A stretch of DNA of 64,000 nt from CAG-791 sp045113775 (GCA_045113775.1 JBGUJH010000096.1:31455-95454), one strand, 5' to 3'. Numbered from the stretch's first letter, positions 9,358 through 18,064 are shown. Program-made: numbers and translations. The notes: generated by a model not told the origin, from the sequence alone.

Positions 9358-9792
9358 ATGAAGACAATTTTCAAGAATGAGGATTATGAGTTCACTTTTT
9401 ATTCAAGAGCGGAGAACGGGCAGTCACAGGCGCGTATCATTCGGCACTCTATCAAAGAAGCCGAAGATTTAGTGATCTTCGATTATACCTGGCCGGCACA
9501 GCTTACTGTGGAAGTAGAAACAGGAGACGGATCACTCAGAGAGGATGGCATACTTTGCTGGGAGCTGTATGTGACAGCCCATCATATCAGCGGGATGATA
9601 CAGGGAGAGTTTACGGAAACGGAATATTTTGAGGTGGAATCTCCATTTGGCGAAGCAGGTGAGTTGATCTGCAAGACGTTCGACATCGTCAGAAAGACGC
9701 GGTTCGCGCTGGCAGAAAGGCACCTGAAGCATCTGCCGCACCAGACGTATCCGCCTATTGACGGGAAACAGGGACCTTACGGACATCCGTAG
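9358..9792 (+). CDS. Conserved-looking hypothetical protein
   Basis: This cytosolic protein of about 144 residues has no signal peptide or membrane segment. It is rich in acidic and aromatic residues (YEFTFYSR, EYFEVESPFGEAGEL) and ends in a short His/Pro/Gly tail. No family was recognised. An in-frame ATG at 9340 is an alternative start; 9358 is preferred because CAGGA lies 11 bases upstream. It is the last gene of the plus-strand kinase group and is followed by a strong hairpin at 9834. Confidence 0.6.
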   Translation: MKTIFKNEDYEFTFYSRAENGQSQARIIRHSIKEAEDLVIFDYTWPAQLTVEVETGDGSLREDGILCWELYVTAHHISGMIQGEFTETEYFEVESPFGEAGELICKTFDIVRKTRFALAERHLKHLPHQTYPPIDGKQGPYGHP

Positions 9793-9833
9793 GAATTGGA
9801 GTTGTGAAGTACCGGCTGAATTTCCTGAAAGAA

Positions 9834-9874
9834 CTGCCCCACTGTTTCAAATAACTTTTGAAACAGTGGGGCAG
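9834..9874. terminator. Bidirectional terminator hairpin between convergent genes
   Basis: CTGCCCCACTGTTTCAAA pairs with TTTGAAACAGTGGGGCAG around a short AT loop. It lies between the plus-strand unknown gene and the minus-strand symporter, so it can serve both. Confidence 0.8.
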
Positions 9875-9907
9875 TCTTCAGGAGAACGTCACTGACCTTC
9901 TATGTCA

Positions 9908-11350
9908 TTACGCTGCCTTGTGCCTAAGCTCTTCATTAGCTTTCTCGACGTTGAGTCTTGTCAGGATCAGCGTGATCAGCAGGTTGAAGCACATGGGCAT
10001 CCACAGATACATGATGTGGAGCATGTTCATGCAGGACGCGGACTGCTGGGCTGCGCCGCCAACGTAGCCGCTGAAGGCCAGGAGCCATCCTGCAAGAGCT
10101 GTGCCGATGCCGCCGCCGAGCTTGGTGCCGAGGGATGTGCAGGAATACATGGTGCCGTCCACGCGCTTGCCGCTGGTCAGGTAAGTGTATTCGGAGCAGG
10201 TCGCGATCAGGGCGTTCATGTCACCCTGAAGCGGGCTCATACCGATGGACGCGATGCCGGTGCAGATCAGCATCAGCGGTACGGAGCCGAGATAGCCTGC
10301 GATCATGACGCCGAGACGCCCCAGCGTACCGATCGTATAACCTGTGAGGTTGAGTTTGTACATGCCGCCCCATTTTGCCACCAGAGCGGGAGTGAAAAGC
10401 AGACCGATGATCATGGGAATGTTGATGAACCAGGAGAAGACGCCCAGCAGGTTAGCGTTCTTGAGAACGTAAGTCATGTAATAGATTCCCATGTTCAGGG
10501 TGGCGGAGTAGATCTGCATCAAAATATAGCAGGCGCAGATCATCAGATAGTACTTGTTGCGAATAAGAAGCTTGAAGGCGTCGATCAGAGTATATTTTTC
10601 TTCCTCCTCAGCTGCGGCAATTATCTCTTCGCCTTCGCCAAATTCCTTGATTGCAACTTCTTCACCTTCGGGCAACTCCTCATGCGTCACTTCTTCGCCT
10701 TCCGCGAGCTCTTCGGGCGACAATTCTTTGACGGACATAACGGACAGCGTATTGGAGATCACGCCGACGATAGCATAGATGATAGCTACGGTCCGCCATG
10801 CGGCAGCGCCGCCGCCGAAGTGGGCGACCAGGCCGACTGTGATAGTCTGGATCAGCATGCTGGTGCCGAAGGCGAACATGAAGCGGATGGAGCCCATCTG
10901 TACGCGCTCATGGTTGTTCTTGGTAATAAGCGCGGTCAGAGCGGAGTAAGCAATGTTGTTGGCGGTGTAAAAGCCTGCGTTCAGCAGTGTGTAAGCGATG
11001 AAGAACCATGCGTACTGCGCCGTGGGGGTTATGTCAGCGGGTATGCAGAAGATGGCCACCAGGCAGATGGCACAGCCGAAGTAACCGTAAAGCATCCAGG
11101 GGCGGGCTTTGCCCATCTTGGTGTTGGTCTTGTCGATCAGGGACCCGAAGAAAATGTCAGAGATGCCGTCAAATAGCTTGGAGACGGCAATTAACGTTCC
11201 TACGATACCTGCGTTCATGCCCACGGTATCCGTCAGGAAGATCATGACGAAGGCCGATAGCAGCGCATAGACTACGTTGCCCGCGATGTCGCCGGAGCCG
11301 TAACCTATTTTGTTGTACCAATTCAAATATGTCTTTTCTTTCGTATTCAT
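9908..11350 (-). CDS. GPH-family (MelB-like) sugar:cation symporter
   Basis: The 480-residue integral membrane protein has about twelve hydrophobic spans. The N terminus (KIGYGSGDIAGN, then FGSLIDKTNTKMGKARPW) is the standard GPH/MelB signature, including the cytoplasmic loop after helix 2. A charged Glu-rich insertion (repeats of LPEGEEV/LAEGEEV) of about 45 residues lies in the central loop and is longer than usual. GGGGGATTAACAA precedes the ATG. It is downstream of, and on the same strand as, a GH2 beta-galactosidase, so it most likely imports lactose or another galactoside with Na+ or H+. Substrate is inferred from context only. Confidence 0.92.
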   Translation of the reverse strand: MNTKEKTYLNWYNKIGYGSGDIAGNVVYALLSAFVMIFLTDTVGMNAGIVGTLIAVSKLFDGISDIFFGSLIDKTNTKMGKARPWMLYGYFGCAICLVAIFCIPADITPTAQYAWFFIAYTLLNAGFYTANNIAYSALTALITKNNHERVQMGSIRFMFAFGTSMLIQTITVGLVAHFGGGAAAWRTVAIIYAIVGVISNTLSVMSVKELSPEELAEGEEVTHEELPEGEEVAIKEFGEGEEIIAAAEEEEKYTLIDAFKLLIRNKYYLMICACYILMQIYSATLNMGIYYMTYVLKNANLLGVFSWFINIPMIIGLLFTPALVAKWGGMYKLNLTGYTIGTLGRLGVMIAGYLGSVPLMLICTGIASIGMSPLQGDMNALIATCSEYTYLTSGKRVDGTMYSCTSLGTKLGGGIGTALAGWLLAFSGYVGGAAQQSASCMNMLHIMYLWMPMCFNLLITLILTRLNVEKANEELRHKAA

Positions 11351-11375
11351 TTGTTAATCCCCCTACTTAATAGAT

Positions 11376-11417
11376 GCACGCGCGTGCGGAAAGGTAAATG
11401 CTGCCTCAGTCCGCACG
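11376..11417. repeat. GC-rich inverted repeats between symporter and beta-galactosidase genes
   Basis: GCACGCGCGTGC (11376-11387) is a perfect 12-base palindrome, and CGTGCGGA at 11382 can pair with TCCGCACG at 11410. It may stop or process the transcript between the two genes. Confidence 0.45.
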
Positions 11418-11450
11418 CGGCGCAGCGGCTCGTGCTGCGAGCCTTGAATT
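11413..11450 (+). repeat. Dispersed hairpin repeat, CGGCGCAGCGGCTCG type
   Basis: GCGGCGCAGCGGCTCG then TGCTGCGAGCCTTGAAT. The same sequence, with the same flanks, recurs at 17105 and, shorter, at 58562 and 60701. The core GGCTCG..CGAGCC forms a hairpin. Confidence 0.7.
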
Positions 11451-11452
11451 AT

Positions 11453-12187
11453 CTAGATCTTTTCCGGCTTCAGAACGAAGGAGAACCGGAATGTATCGTC
11501 ACAAACCCTGTATTGTTCAGACAAATCAGGACCGCAGCTCTTGGAGCCGATACCGGCCATCTTGTGGTCCAGACAGAGCACTGTGCTGCCGCAGCGCTCA
11601 AGCTCATAATTGTGCTTCTTGTGCTCCAGCTCCTCCTGCGTATAGACGGAGGCGTTAAAGGAGAAAGTCTGCCCGGCAATTCCCGATGCTGCAGTCAGTG
11701 AGAGCCCCATACCTTTGACGACGACATAATCACAGTCGAAATGGCTTCCGTTCTCCTGAGGCCTTATATAGTCTTCATGCAGGTCGGAAACCGTGGAGCG
11801 GAAAGCGTCGTGGTATCCCGCGTGGTGTTTGTCAATGTAGGTCTCACAGGGACCCATGCCAAAATAGGAAACCTGTTTGAGATTCGCAGGAAGGAAAAGG
11901 CGGAGACCGATTCTGGGCAGAGTCGCGATCTCGGGATCTTTTGCCGCCTTTATATCCAGCCGGATCCTGCCGTCAGGGAAGACGGTGACCTTATTGTCCA
12001 TTCTCAGAATGGGCTGGACAGACATGGCGCCGACTGACTGAAGGATCGTGATCTCTGCTTTGCCGCCGGCCTGCGACCAGGTCAGCTTGTAGGCCCTTGT
12101 CACCGTGTGGTCAAGGCGCTCCCAGCGCCAGAGATCCGCGGGAGCCGCGTCGTTGTCAGTGGGAGCCCGCCAGAGGTTGAAGTCCAT
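11453..12187 (-). CDS. GH2 beta-galactosidase, C-terminal fragment after in-frame amber
   Basis: 244 residues, beginning MDFNLWRAPTDND, which is the conserved motif opening the C-terminal beta-sandwich (domain 5, small-chain domain) of LacZ-type GH2 enzymes. It is in exactly the same frame as the upstream 820-residue ORF, from which it is separated by one TAG and one CCC codon. No good ribosome binding site precedes this ATG, so independent expression is doubtful. Domain 5 helps form the active site in LacZ, so a protein truncated at the TAG would probably be inactive. Confidence 0.8.
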   Translation of the reverse strand: MDFNLWRAPTDNDAAPADLWRWERLDHTVTRAYKLTWSQAGGKAEITILQSVGAMSVQPILRMDNKVTVFPDGRIRLDIKAAKDPEIATLPRIGLRLFLPANLKQVSYFGMGPCETYIDKHHAGYHDAFRSTVSDLHEDYIRPQENGSHFDCDYVVVKGMGLSLTAASGIAGQTFSFNASVYTQEELEHKKHNYELERCGSTVLCLDHKMAGIGSKSCGPDLSEQYRVCDDTFRFSFVLKPEKI

Positions 12188-12190
12188 GGG

Positions 12191-14653
12191 CTATATCAAT
12201 CTGTCCGCTATGACGGCGGCATCTGCAGCGTGCAGGGAATCTGAGGAGTCAGCACTATCCTGGCTGCTCAACAGCTCTGTTCCTTCGTACTGCAGAGAAG
12301 TAAAGAGTCCGGACAGGGTATCCATACGATAGGTGAAGTTCTTGCCTTCCAGAATCAGGTAATGCCCTTCTTCCCGGATCTGCACAGATCTGTCCGCACC
12401 TGTATCCTCCAACAGAGCTGCCGCTTTGTGGGAGTAACTATCCCGTGTAGGGATGAAGATCTCATCGAAACCCAGGTCATGTCCCGCCGGGAGAGAGGCG
12501 GATGCTTCCTTGAGGACGTAGGTCACTTTCAGGAAGCATCGCCCCTTTTCAGGAATGAAAAATGTAAGAGGTATCTCCTTGAAGCTGTGCGGCGGGATTG
12601 ATGGGAGATGCAGCGGTCCTCCGGCGATCATTGCCCCGTCCAGAGTCAAGGACCAGGAGGCGCTGATCGTCTGCAGAGGATCCAGAAAATCCAAGTGGTT
12701 TTCCACTATGAGGACTTTTCTTTCTGTGTCGTAGGAAGCTCTGAGCGGACGGTGGACGTTCTTGTATTCGAGCAGTCCGGTATGAGGCTTCCTGTCGGGA
12801 TAGACCAGACCGTCCAGGCAGAAGTTGGCGTCGTGCTGGAGCTCTCCATGGTCTCCGCCGTACCAATACATGTCCTTTCCTGTCGCTGTTTTGCCCTTGT
12901 AGACGGCGTGGTCGCACCACTCCCAGACAAAACCGCCGCAGAGGGCAGGGTACTTTTCTGTCAGGTCCAGATATTCCTTGAAGTCGCCGGGGCCGTTGCC
13001 CATGGCGTGGCAGTATTCCACCAACAGAAGCGGCTTGTCCGGATCATTATCCAGATAATCAGTCACTTCGGAAAAAGCCGGGTACATGCGTCCGAACAGG
13101 TCGATGTCGGAGACGTCGAACTCGCGGTCGCGGCTCAGATAGAAAGCGCTCTCGTAATGTGTCAGGCGTGTGGGGTCTGTCTCTTTGGTCCACCGCAGAG
13201 ACCGCTCGAAAGTGACGCCGTATCCGCACTCATTTCCCATGGACCAGACAAGAATGCTGGGGCGGTTGCGGTTCCTGATGACCATTGAGCGCACACGGTC
13301 CAAGGTGGGTTCTATGAAGTCCGGATTGTCCGCGATCCTGACGTGCGCCAGGCGCATGCGTTCCGAGTAATCATCTTCGTTAAAATACAGCGGAGCCGTC
13401 CCGTGGCTCTCATTGTCTGCCTCGTCGATCACGTAAAGGCCGTTGTAGTCGCAGAGCTGGTAGAACCAGGGAACATTCGGGTAGTGGCTGGCGCGGACCG
13501 CATTAAAGTTGTGTGCTTTGATCATGCGCAGATCCAGAAGGGCCTGGTCCATGCTGCAGACAGCGCCCGTGACCGGATCCGACTCATGGCGGTTAACGCC
13601 CCTGAAGGTTATGGGAGCCCCGTTCAGGGTCAGGACGCAGTCCTTTACCTCCACTTTCCGGAAACCGACCTTCTCTGTGATGACTTCCCTGCCGGTATCC
13701 ATGACCAGCGTGTAAAGGAAAGGTTCTTCCGCGTTCCAGAGAAGAGGGTTCTGCACGGGAATGCGGACCGATGCGGTTACCTTCCCGACAGATGAGTACT
13801 GCCCGAAAGCAGCGCTTTTTCCGAGAGAAGAATCTGTGCCTTTCCCCAGTACGACCCTGCGGTCGAAGAGGATGCGCTTGCCGTAAGGGCCGATCAGAGT
13901 CAATGTGGTCGGCAGAGGTCTTCTTGAGAACTCGAAGGAGATATCAAGTTCTGCGGACTTAAAGTCATCGGCCAGATTTGTTGTGATGACATAATCCACG
14001 ATCCTGTCCACAGGCCTTTTCAAAATATAGACATCCCGGAAAATACCGGAGAAGCGGAACTTGTCCTGATCCTCCAGATAGGATCCGTCGCACCACTTGA
14101 GCACCAAAACAGCAAGAAGATTGTCGCCTTCCTGCAGAATATCTGTCACATCGAATTCCGCCGTGTGATGGGAGACTTGGCTGTAACCTACATAAGTTCC
14201 GTTGAGCCACACATAGAAGCAGGAATCCACCCCTTCAAAATTCAGGAAAGCACAGGGCGCTTCTGAATCCTTGTGCCAGGTAAAGTTGTGCAGGTAGGCG
14301 CCGCAGGGATTTTCCTGCGGGACATAGGGCGGATCAAAAGGAAAAGGATATCGTATGTTGGTGTACTGAGGACTGTCATAGCCCTTCAGCTGCCAGCAGA
14401 AGGGAACAGTCTCCTTCTTCCACCACTTGCCGGCTTCGTAATCCGGCAGATAAAACGGATCCTGCAAGTCATGAATGCTGGGATAGAAGGCAAAGCGCCA
14501 CTCACATCCGCTCAGCATCTGCATGCGGTCGGAGCTCTCCCTGTTCCAGACCACCATGTCATTTCTGCAGGAGGAAGGAATGTAATAAGCTCTCTCCGGC
14601 AAAGTATTCTGGTGAAGTACTGACAGGTCTTCATAGAGTCTTGGCACGATCAA
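12191..14653 (-). CDS. lacZ: GH2 beta-galactosidase (LacZ-type), N-terminal and catalytic part, ends at in-frame TAG
   Basis: 820 residues cover the sugar-binding jelly roll, the immunoglobulin-like domain and the TIM barrel. The acid/base motif SMGNECGYG and the nucleophile motif LVEYCHAMGNGPG are both present, as are FRGVNRHESDP and RASHYPN. The start is a TTG preceded by AAAGGGGGG at 7-8 bases. The frame stops at TAG (12191-12193), then continues in frame through FNLWRAPTDND; read through, the protein would be about 1065 residues, normal for this family. Either a recent nonsense mutation, a sequencing error or readthrough explains this. A hydrolase for lactose-like galactosides is supported by the downstream symporter and the divergent AraC regulator. 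Confidence 0.9.
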   Translation of the reverse strand: MIVPRLYEDLSVLHQNTLPERAYYIPSSCRNDMVVWNRESSDRMQMLSGCEWRFAFYPSIHDLQDPFYLPDYEAGKWWKKETVPFCWQLKGYDSPQYTNIRYPFPFDPPYVPQENPCGAYLHNFTWHKDSEAPCAFLNFEGVDSCFYVWLNGTYVGYSQVSHHTAEFDVTDILQEGDNLLAVLVLKWCDGSYLEDQDKFRFSGIFRDVYILKRPVDRIVDYVITTNLADDFKSAELDISFEFSRRPLPTTLTLIGPYGKRILFDRRVVLGKGTDSSLGKSAAFGQYSSVGKVTASVRIPVQNPLLWNAEEPFLYTLVMDTGREVITEKVGFRKVEVKDCVLTLNGAPITFRGVNRHESDPVTGAVCSMDQALLDLRMIKAHNFNAVRASHYPNVPWFYQLCDYNGLYVIDEADNESHGTAPLYFNEDDYSERMRLAHVRIADNPDFIEPTLDRVRSMVIRNRNRPSILVWSMGNECGYGVTFERSLRWTKETDPTRLTHYESAFYLSRDREFDVSDIDLFGRMYPAFSEVTDYLDNDPDKPLLLVEYCHAMGNGPGDFKEYLDLTEKYPALCGGFVWEWCDHAVYKGKTATGKDMYWYGGDHGELQHDANFCLDGLVYPDRKPHTGLLEYKNVHRPLRASYDTERKVLIVENHLDFLDPLQTISASWSLTLDGAMIAGGPLHLPSIPPHSFKEIPLTFFIPEKGRCFLKVTYVLKEASASLPAGHDLGFDEIFIPTRDSYSHKAAALLEDTGADRSVQIREEGHYLILEGKNFTYRMDTLSGLFTSLQYEGTELLSSQDSADSSDSLHAADAAVIADRLI

Positions 14654-14938
14654 AACAGCAACCCCCCTTTCGTTTTGAAGTGTTTTTGTCTATTCTCCTA
14701 ACAAAAGCATATCGAAAATATTTTCTGAACCATATGAACGAAACGATACAAAATCTGCACTAAGCGGCCCGTCTCTGAAAGGGTGTGGAAATAACGGAAT
14801 GAAATGAATAAAATGGGGTGAACAGGAATCACAGAAATGCGCACCCATAAGGCGGTGCCAGGATATAACCAGTCAAGTGTCTGCGGCAGATCCTGAGCAG
14901 CAATAAGGCGGCGCCAACAATAAATGAGGTAGTCAGAT
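14654..14938. promoter_or_regulatory. Divergent control region between beta-galactosidase and AraC regulator
   Basis: This 285-base gap has no gene. It holds a 12-base palindrome GAAAATATTTTC (14714-14725) and two direct repeats, ATAAGGCGGTGCCA (14847-14860) and ATAAGGCGGCGCCA (14903-14916). These are candidate sites for the AraC-type protein, but no site is proven and no clear -35/-10 pair was found. Confidence 0.45.
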
Positions 14939-15862
14939 ATGACAGAAAAAAGCAAACAGGAAGTGGTGCCGGAAAAAGATATATATGTCAATTCCGGATA
15001 TCTGTTCAATTCAAGAGTCCCGTTCAGGGAAAAGAAAAAGCCCCTGCGGATCTTGAGTGCAGGAACTTATCAGCTTTACACCTGGCCCAAACTCCCGACT
15101 CTGAGGCCAAGGGGCAGGGTGGACTGGCAGATCATTTACATAGCGGCAGGGAAGGGGCATTTTGTCCTGGACGGCAAAGAGGTCATTGTTCCGGCCGGCA
15201 ACATGATCCTCTATCAGCCTAAACAAGTGCAGGACTATTTCTATTTTGGCAAAGACAAGACCCAGGTATGGTTCGTTCACTTCACAGGGCGGGAGATCCG
15301 AAACATCCTCAAGCACTATAAGATCCCCACGGACTGCTACATCCTTCATACAGGCCTTTCCCAGGAATATGAGAACCTTTTCCGAAGAATGCGGGACGAG
15401 CTGGTGAACTGCTCCTGGGGCTACGAAGAGATGCTCACATACCTTTTCCGGGAGCTTCTGCTGACCATGCACCGGCGCATGACGGAGAACGCGCCGCGGG
15501 TATCCGGCTTTATCCAGGATGAGATCGACAGAGCCAGGACTTATTTCGAGGAGTACTACAACAAAGAGATCAGCATTGAGCAGTACGCGGTCTCCCGCAA
15601 CATGTCCACAAGCTGGTTCAACCGCAGTTTTAGAAGCGCGATGGGCACATCGCCCATGAAATATATCCTGAATATCCGGATCCGCAATGCCCAGACCCTT
15701 TTGGAGACCACGGACTATTCGATCAGCGTCATCGCGTCCCTTGTCGGCTACGACAATCCCATGTATTTCAGCCGGCTCTTCAGAAAAGCCAAGGGGATGT
15801 CGCCCTCCAGGTATCGCAAGATCTTCCGGGAGCAGTTTGTCGCGGGGATTCCGGGGGAGTGA
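14939..15862 (+). CDS. AraC-family transcriptional regulator
   Basis: 307 residues. The N-terminal cupin-like sugar-sensing domain includes WQIIYIAAGKGHFVLDGKE and PAGNMILYQP, residues about 60-120. The C-terminal double helix-turn-helix (about 200-300) contains SISVIASLVGYDNPMYFSR and FRKAKGMSPSRYRK, the diagnostic AraC signature. GAGGT lies before the ATG. It is divergent from the beta-galactosidase/symporter genes and is the likely activator of that locus in response to a galactoside. Confidence 0.95.
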   Translation: MTEKSKQEVVPEKDIYVNSGYLFNSRVPFREKKKPLRILSAGTYQLYTWPKLPTLRPRGRVDWQIIYIAAGKGHFVLDGKEVIVPAGNMILYQPKQVQDYFYFGKDKTQVWFVHFTGREIRNILKHYKIPTDCYILHTGLSQEYENLFRRMRDELVNCSWGYEEMLTYLFRELLLTMHRRMTENAPRVSGFIQDEIDRARTYFEEYYNKEISIEQYAVSRNMSTSWFNRSFRSAMGTSPMKYILNIRIRNAQTLLETTDYSISVIASLVGYDNPMYFSRLFRKAKGMSPSRYRKIFREQFVAGIPGE

Positions 15863-15940
15863 AATGTGGTGGCAGTGACTGTGTGATGAGGGGATTTCCC
15901 GGTGGAGTTGTCATTGCTGTTGCCCCATTTCCTGCTTGGG

Positions 15941-16417
15941 CACTGACGGCTCGACGCGAGTTGTCAGTGTTCATGCTTCATTTCTAGCTTTTGCACTGAC
16001 ATCTTGTTGCGGGCCGTCAGTGCAGTTGCTTCATTTCTTGCTATTGCACTGACATTTTGTTGCGGGCCGTCAGTGCAGTTGCTTTATTTCCTGCTCTTGC
16101 ACTGACATCTTGTTGCGAGTTGTCAGTGCAGTTGCTTTATTTCTGGCTTTTGCACTGACATCTTGTTGCGGGCCGTCAGTGCAGTTGCATTATTGCTTGC
16201 TTTTGCACTGACGTCCTGTTGCGAGTTGTCAGTGCACATGGTTTATTTCTGGCTTTTGCACTGACATCCTGTTGCGAGTTGTCAGTGCACTTGTCACATT
16301 TCCTGCTATTGCACTGACATCACGACGCAAACCGTCAGTGCACCCACTTCATTTCTTGCTTTTGCACTGACCACACGACGCGAGGAGTCAGTGCAGTTAC
16401 CTCATTTCCGGCTTTCG
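15941..16417. repeat. Nine tandem 53-bp units, each with a CACTGAC/GTCAGTG inverted repeat
   Basis: Units start at 15941, 15994, 16047, 16100, 16153, 16206, 16259, 16312 and 16365. Every unit has CACTGAC, a 15-base centre, GTCAGTG and a 24-base linker ending in a form of CTTTTG. The two half-sites are invariant while centres and linkers vary. A degenerate unit precedes (from about 15890) and a partial one follows (16418). The period is not a multiple of three, so the array is not coding. It lies between the AraC gene and the histidine phosphatase gene in a 690-base gap without genes. Confidence 0.95.
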
Positions 16418-16510
16418 TACTGATTTCGCGCCGTGTTCGGGTTGCCTGTAAGGCAACATCTTCCTTACTGCGCGAGGGTACATCATATAACGCAATGGGG
16501 GATATCTCCC

Positions 16511-16521
16511 TGTGCTATAAT
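16511..16521 (+). promoter_or_regulatory. Extended -10 promoter for histidine phosphatase gene
   Basis: TGTGCTATAAT contains TGn plus TATAAT, 32 bases before the start codon. The same TGTGCTAT(A/C)ATAGAGA sequence recurs at 30761 before another gene. Confidence 0.6.
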
Positions 16522-16552
16522 AGAGAAAAATAAGATTAAGGAGCACAGGACC

Positions 16553-17089
16553 ATGATCGTAGCTGTGATCAGACACGCAAAAGTGGATCATAAATGGAAG
16601 CCGAGGATGATTTCTGCAGAATATGACAAGGGATGTGCAGAATATGATGCTGCGCCTGTCCTGCCGGTCACGGTGAAGCTTCCGGAAAAAGAGTTTCAGT
16701 CGATTTATGTCAGCGGGCTTCCCAGAACAGCTGCGACCGCAAGGCAAGTGTTTGGAAACAGGGAGATGCGTACGGACCCGATGATCAATGAAGTTCCTGC
16801 CAGATCAGGATTTGATACAAACTTAAGACTCCCCGGAGCTATATGGTCAATGACTTGCAGGATCCAGTGGCTTCTTAATAATCGCCGGCAACCGGAAACA
16901 CGGTCAGAAACTAAACTTCGTGCGAAGAAATTTGTTAAGTACTTGATCGAGAAGAATGAAGACTGCGCAGTTTTCACACATGGATTCTTCATGATCACTT
17001 TGCTAAACGAAATGGAAAAGCAGGGATTTCATTTGGATCATAAGAAATTAAACTTTTCCAATGGAGAAGTCGTGGTCTGTGAAAAATAG
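16553..17089 (+). CDS. Histidine phosphatase (phosphoglycerate mutase-like) superfamily protein
   Basis: 178 residues. The catalytic motif is IRHAK near residue 7, with VSGLPRTAATARQ near 55 and FTHGFFMITLL near 142 supplying the second Arg and His. The standard RHG is RHA here. The start at 16553 is chosen because TTAAGGAGCACAGGACC precedes it and a good promoter sits just upstream; the frame is also open further upstream but without a ribosome binding site. Substrate cannot be told from sequence. Confidence 0.8.
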   Translation: MIVAVIRHAKVDHKWKPRMISAEYDKGCAEYDAAPVLPVTVKLPEKEFQSIYVSGLPRTAATARQVFGNREMRTDPMINEVPARSGFDTNLRLPGAIWSMTCRIQWLLNNRRQPETRSETKLRAKKFVKYLIEKNEDCAVFTHGFFMITLLNEMEKQGFHLDHKKLNFSNGEVVVCEK

Positions 17090-17104
17090 CACAGGGAGGA
17101 ACAG

Positions 17105-17144
17105 CCCGCACGCGGCGCAGCGGCTTGCTCTGCAAGCCTTGAAT
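17105..17144 (+). repeat. Dispersed hairpin repeat, CGGCGCAGCGGCTTG type
   Basis: CACGCGGCGCAGCGGCTTG then CTCTGCAAGCCTTGAAT. The stem change GGCTTGC/GCAAGCC against GGCTCG/CGAGCC in the 11413 copy is compensatory. Confidence 0.75.
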
Positions 17145-17158
17145 GGGAGGGGCCCGGT

Positions 17159-18064
17159 ATGAAAAAACTTGTCTACACGGAGAATATAGAATTCGATATG
17201 CGCGATTGGGATAACGAACCGATCGAGCAGGTTTATGCCGGACAGGGGTGTATTATGGCGATAACCTCGGATGGCAGAACCTTGCAAAAGATTAAAGATA
17301 AGAATGCTGAGGCGAGAACTGCATATTGGACGCGCATCAGGCAGATCGCGGTCAGCAATTTGGTCCCGGGTATGGCGATCGGTCTCGTGAGCGACGGCAC
17401 ATGCATGATATCAAAGCGCCCCTTGCGCAAGATCTGCAGTCCGGGTTATCAGAACTTTTCATTTGACTTGATCCATAATGAGATCAAACGCTGGACGAAT
17501 ATCGTTCAGGTCGAAGTATCTGATGCGTTCTTTGCTTTGGATTCTGACGGCCGCGTCCATGTATCTGCGCTGAATGAATATACAAGAAGAGACTACAGTA
17601 GTGTGACTTTTTGGAGAGATGTCAAGCGTATCGTTATCGGAAGCCAGAACTCTCTCCTTGGAATCACGGGTGACGGACATGTTCTTTGCGCCGGAGCCGG
17701 ATTAATAAGAGGGCCCCATGGAGACACCACAGAAAAACTTAAGTCTCTCTCAGGTGTGGTTGATGTTTTTCCCACAGGCAGCGAATGTGAACAGATCTAC
17801 TTTGCGTTCCGGGACGGGAGCGTTCAAGACTATAACGGACATCAAATCGCGGTCAAAACATTGAACACTGCTGTGCCTGCCAAATTATTCGACGGCACGT
17901 TTGCTTATAATGTGCTGATCTTGGACGAACATGAGCAGCTGCATAAGATTGAATACAATGAACTGATCCCGTTGTTCCAAGGGGAAGGGAAAGTGAAGTC
18001 GTTTACCTGCTGCGAGGGCAGCAGTTTTGGGAATCCGGTCGTCCTGGCTGTAGTTGATCACTGA
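17159..18064 (+). CDS. RCC1-like repeat (beta-propeller) protein
   Basis: The 301-residue soluble protein has several irregular repeats of the RCC1 type, for example QVEVSDAFFALDSDGRVHVSA and RIVIGSQNSLLGITGDGHVLCAG. These suggest an incomplete or divergent seven-bladed propeller. No catalytic motif, signal peptide or membrane span is seen. GGGAGGGGCCC precedes the ATG. Such proteins usually act in protein-protein contact; no partner is evident. The 3' end lies in a 35-bp tandem repeat shared with the convergent MarR gene. Confidence 0.6.
   Translation: MKKLVYTENIEFDMRDWDNEPIEQVYAGQGCIMAITSDGRTLQKIKDKNAEARTAYWTRIRQIAVSNLVPGMAIGLVSDGTCMISKRPLRKICSPGYQNFSFDLIHNEIKRWTNIVQVEVSDAFFALDSDGRVHVSALNEYTRRDYSSVTFWRDVKRIVIGSQNSLLGITGDGHVLCAGAGLIRGPHGDTTEKLKSLSGVVDVFPTGSECEQIYFAFRDGSVQDYNGHQIAVKTLNTAVPAKLFDGTFAYNVLILDEHEQLHKIEYNELIPLFQGEGKVKSFTCCEGSSFGNPVVLAVVDH

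Noticed and set aside
9902..11176. A 424-codon plus-strand frame opposite the symporter
   Set aside because: It is the shadow of a clear membrane transporter, has no family motif and an His/Ala-rich improbable composition.
11453..14653. A natural LacL/LacM-type two-gene beta-galactosidase
   Set aside because: LacL normally ends much earlier than residue 820, and the second frame lacks its own ribosome binding site; the frames are continuous apart from one TAG.
15941..16417. The 53-bp array as a CRISPR
   Set aside because: Only 7-base half-sites are invariant, the intervening segments are similar to each other rather than unique, and no cas gene is near.
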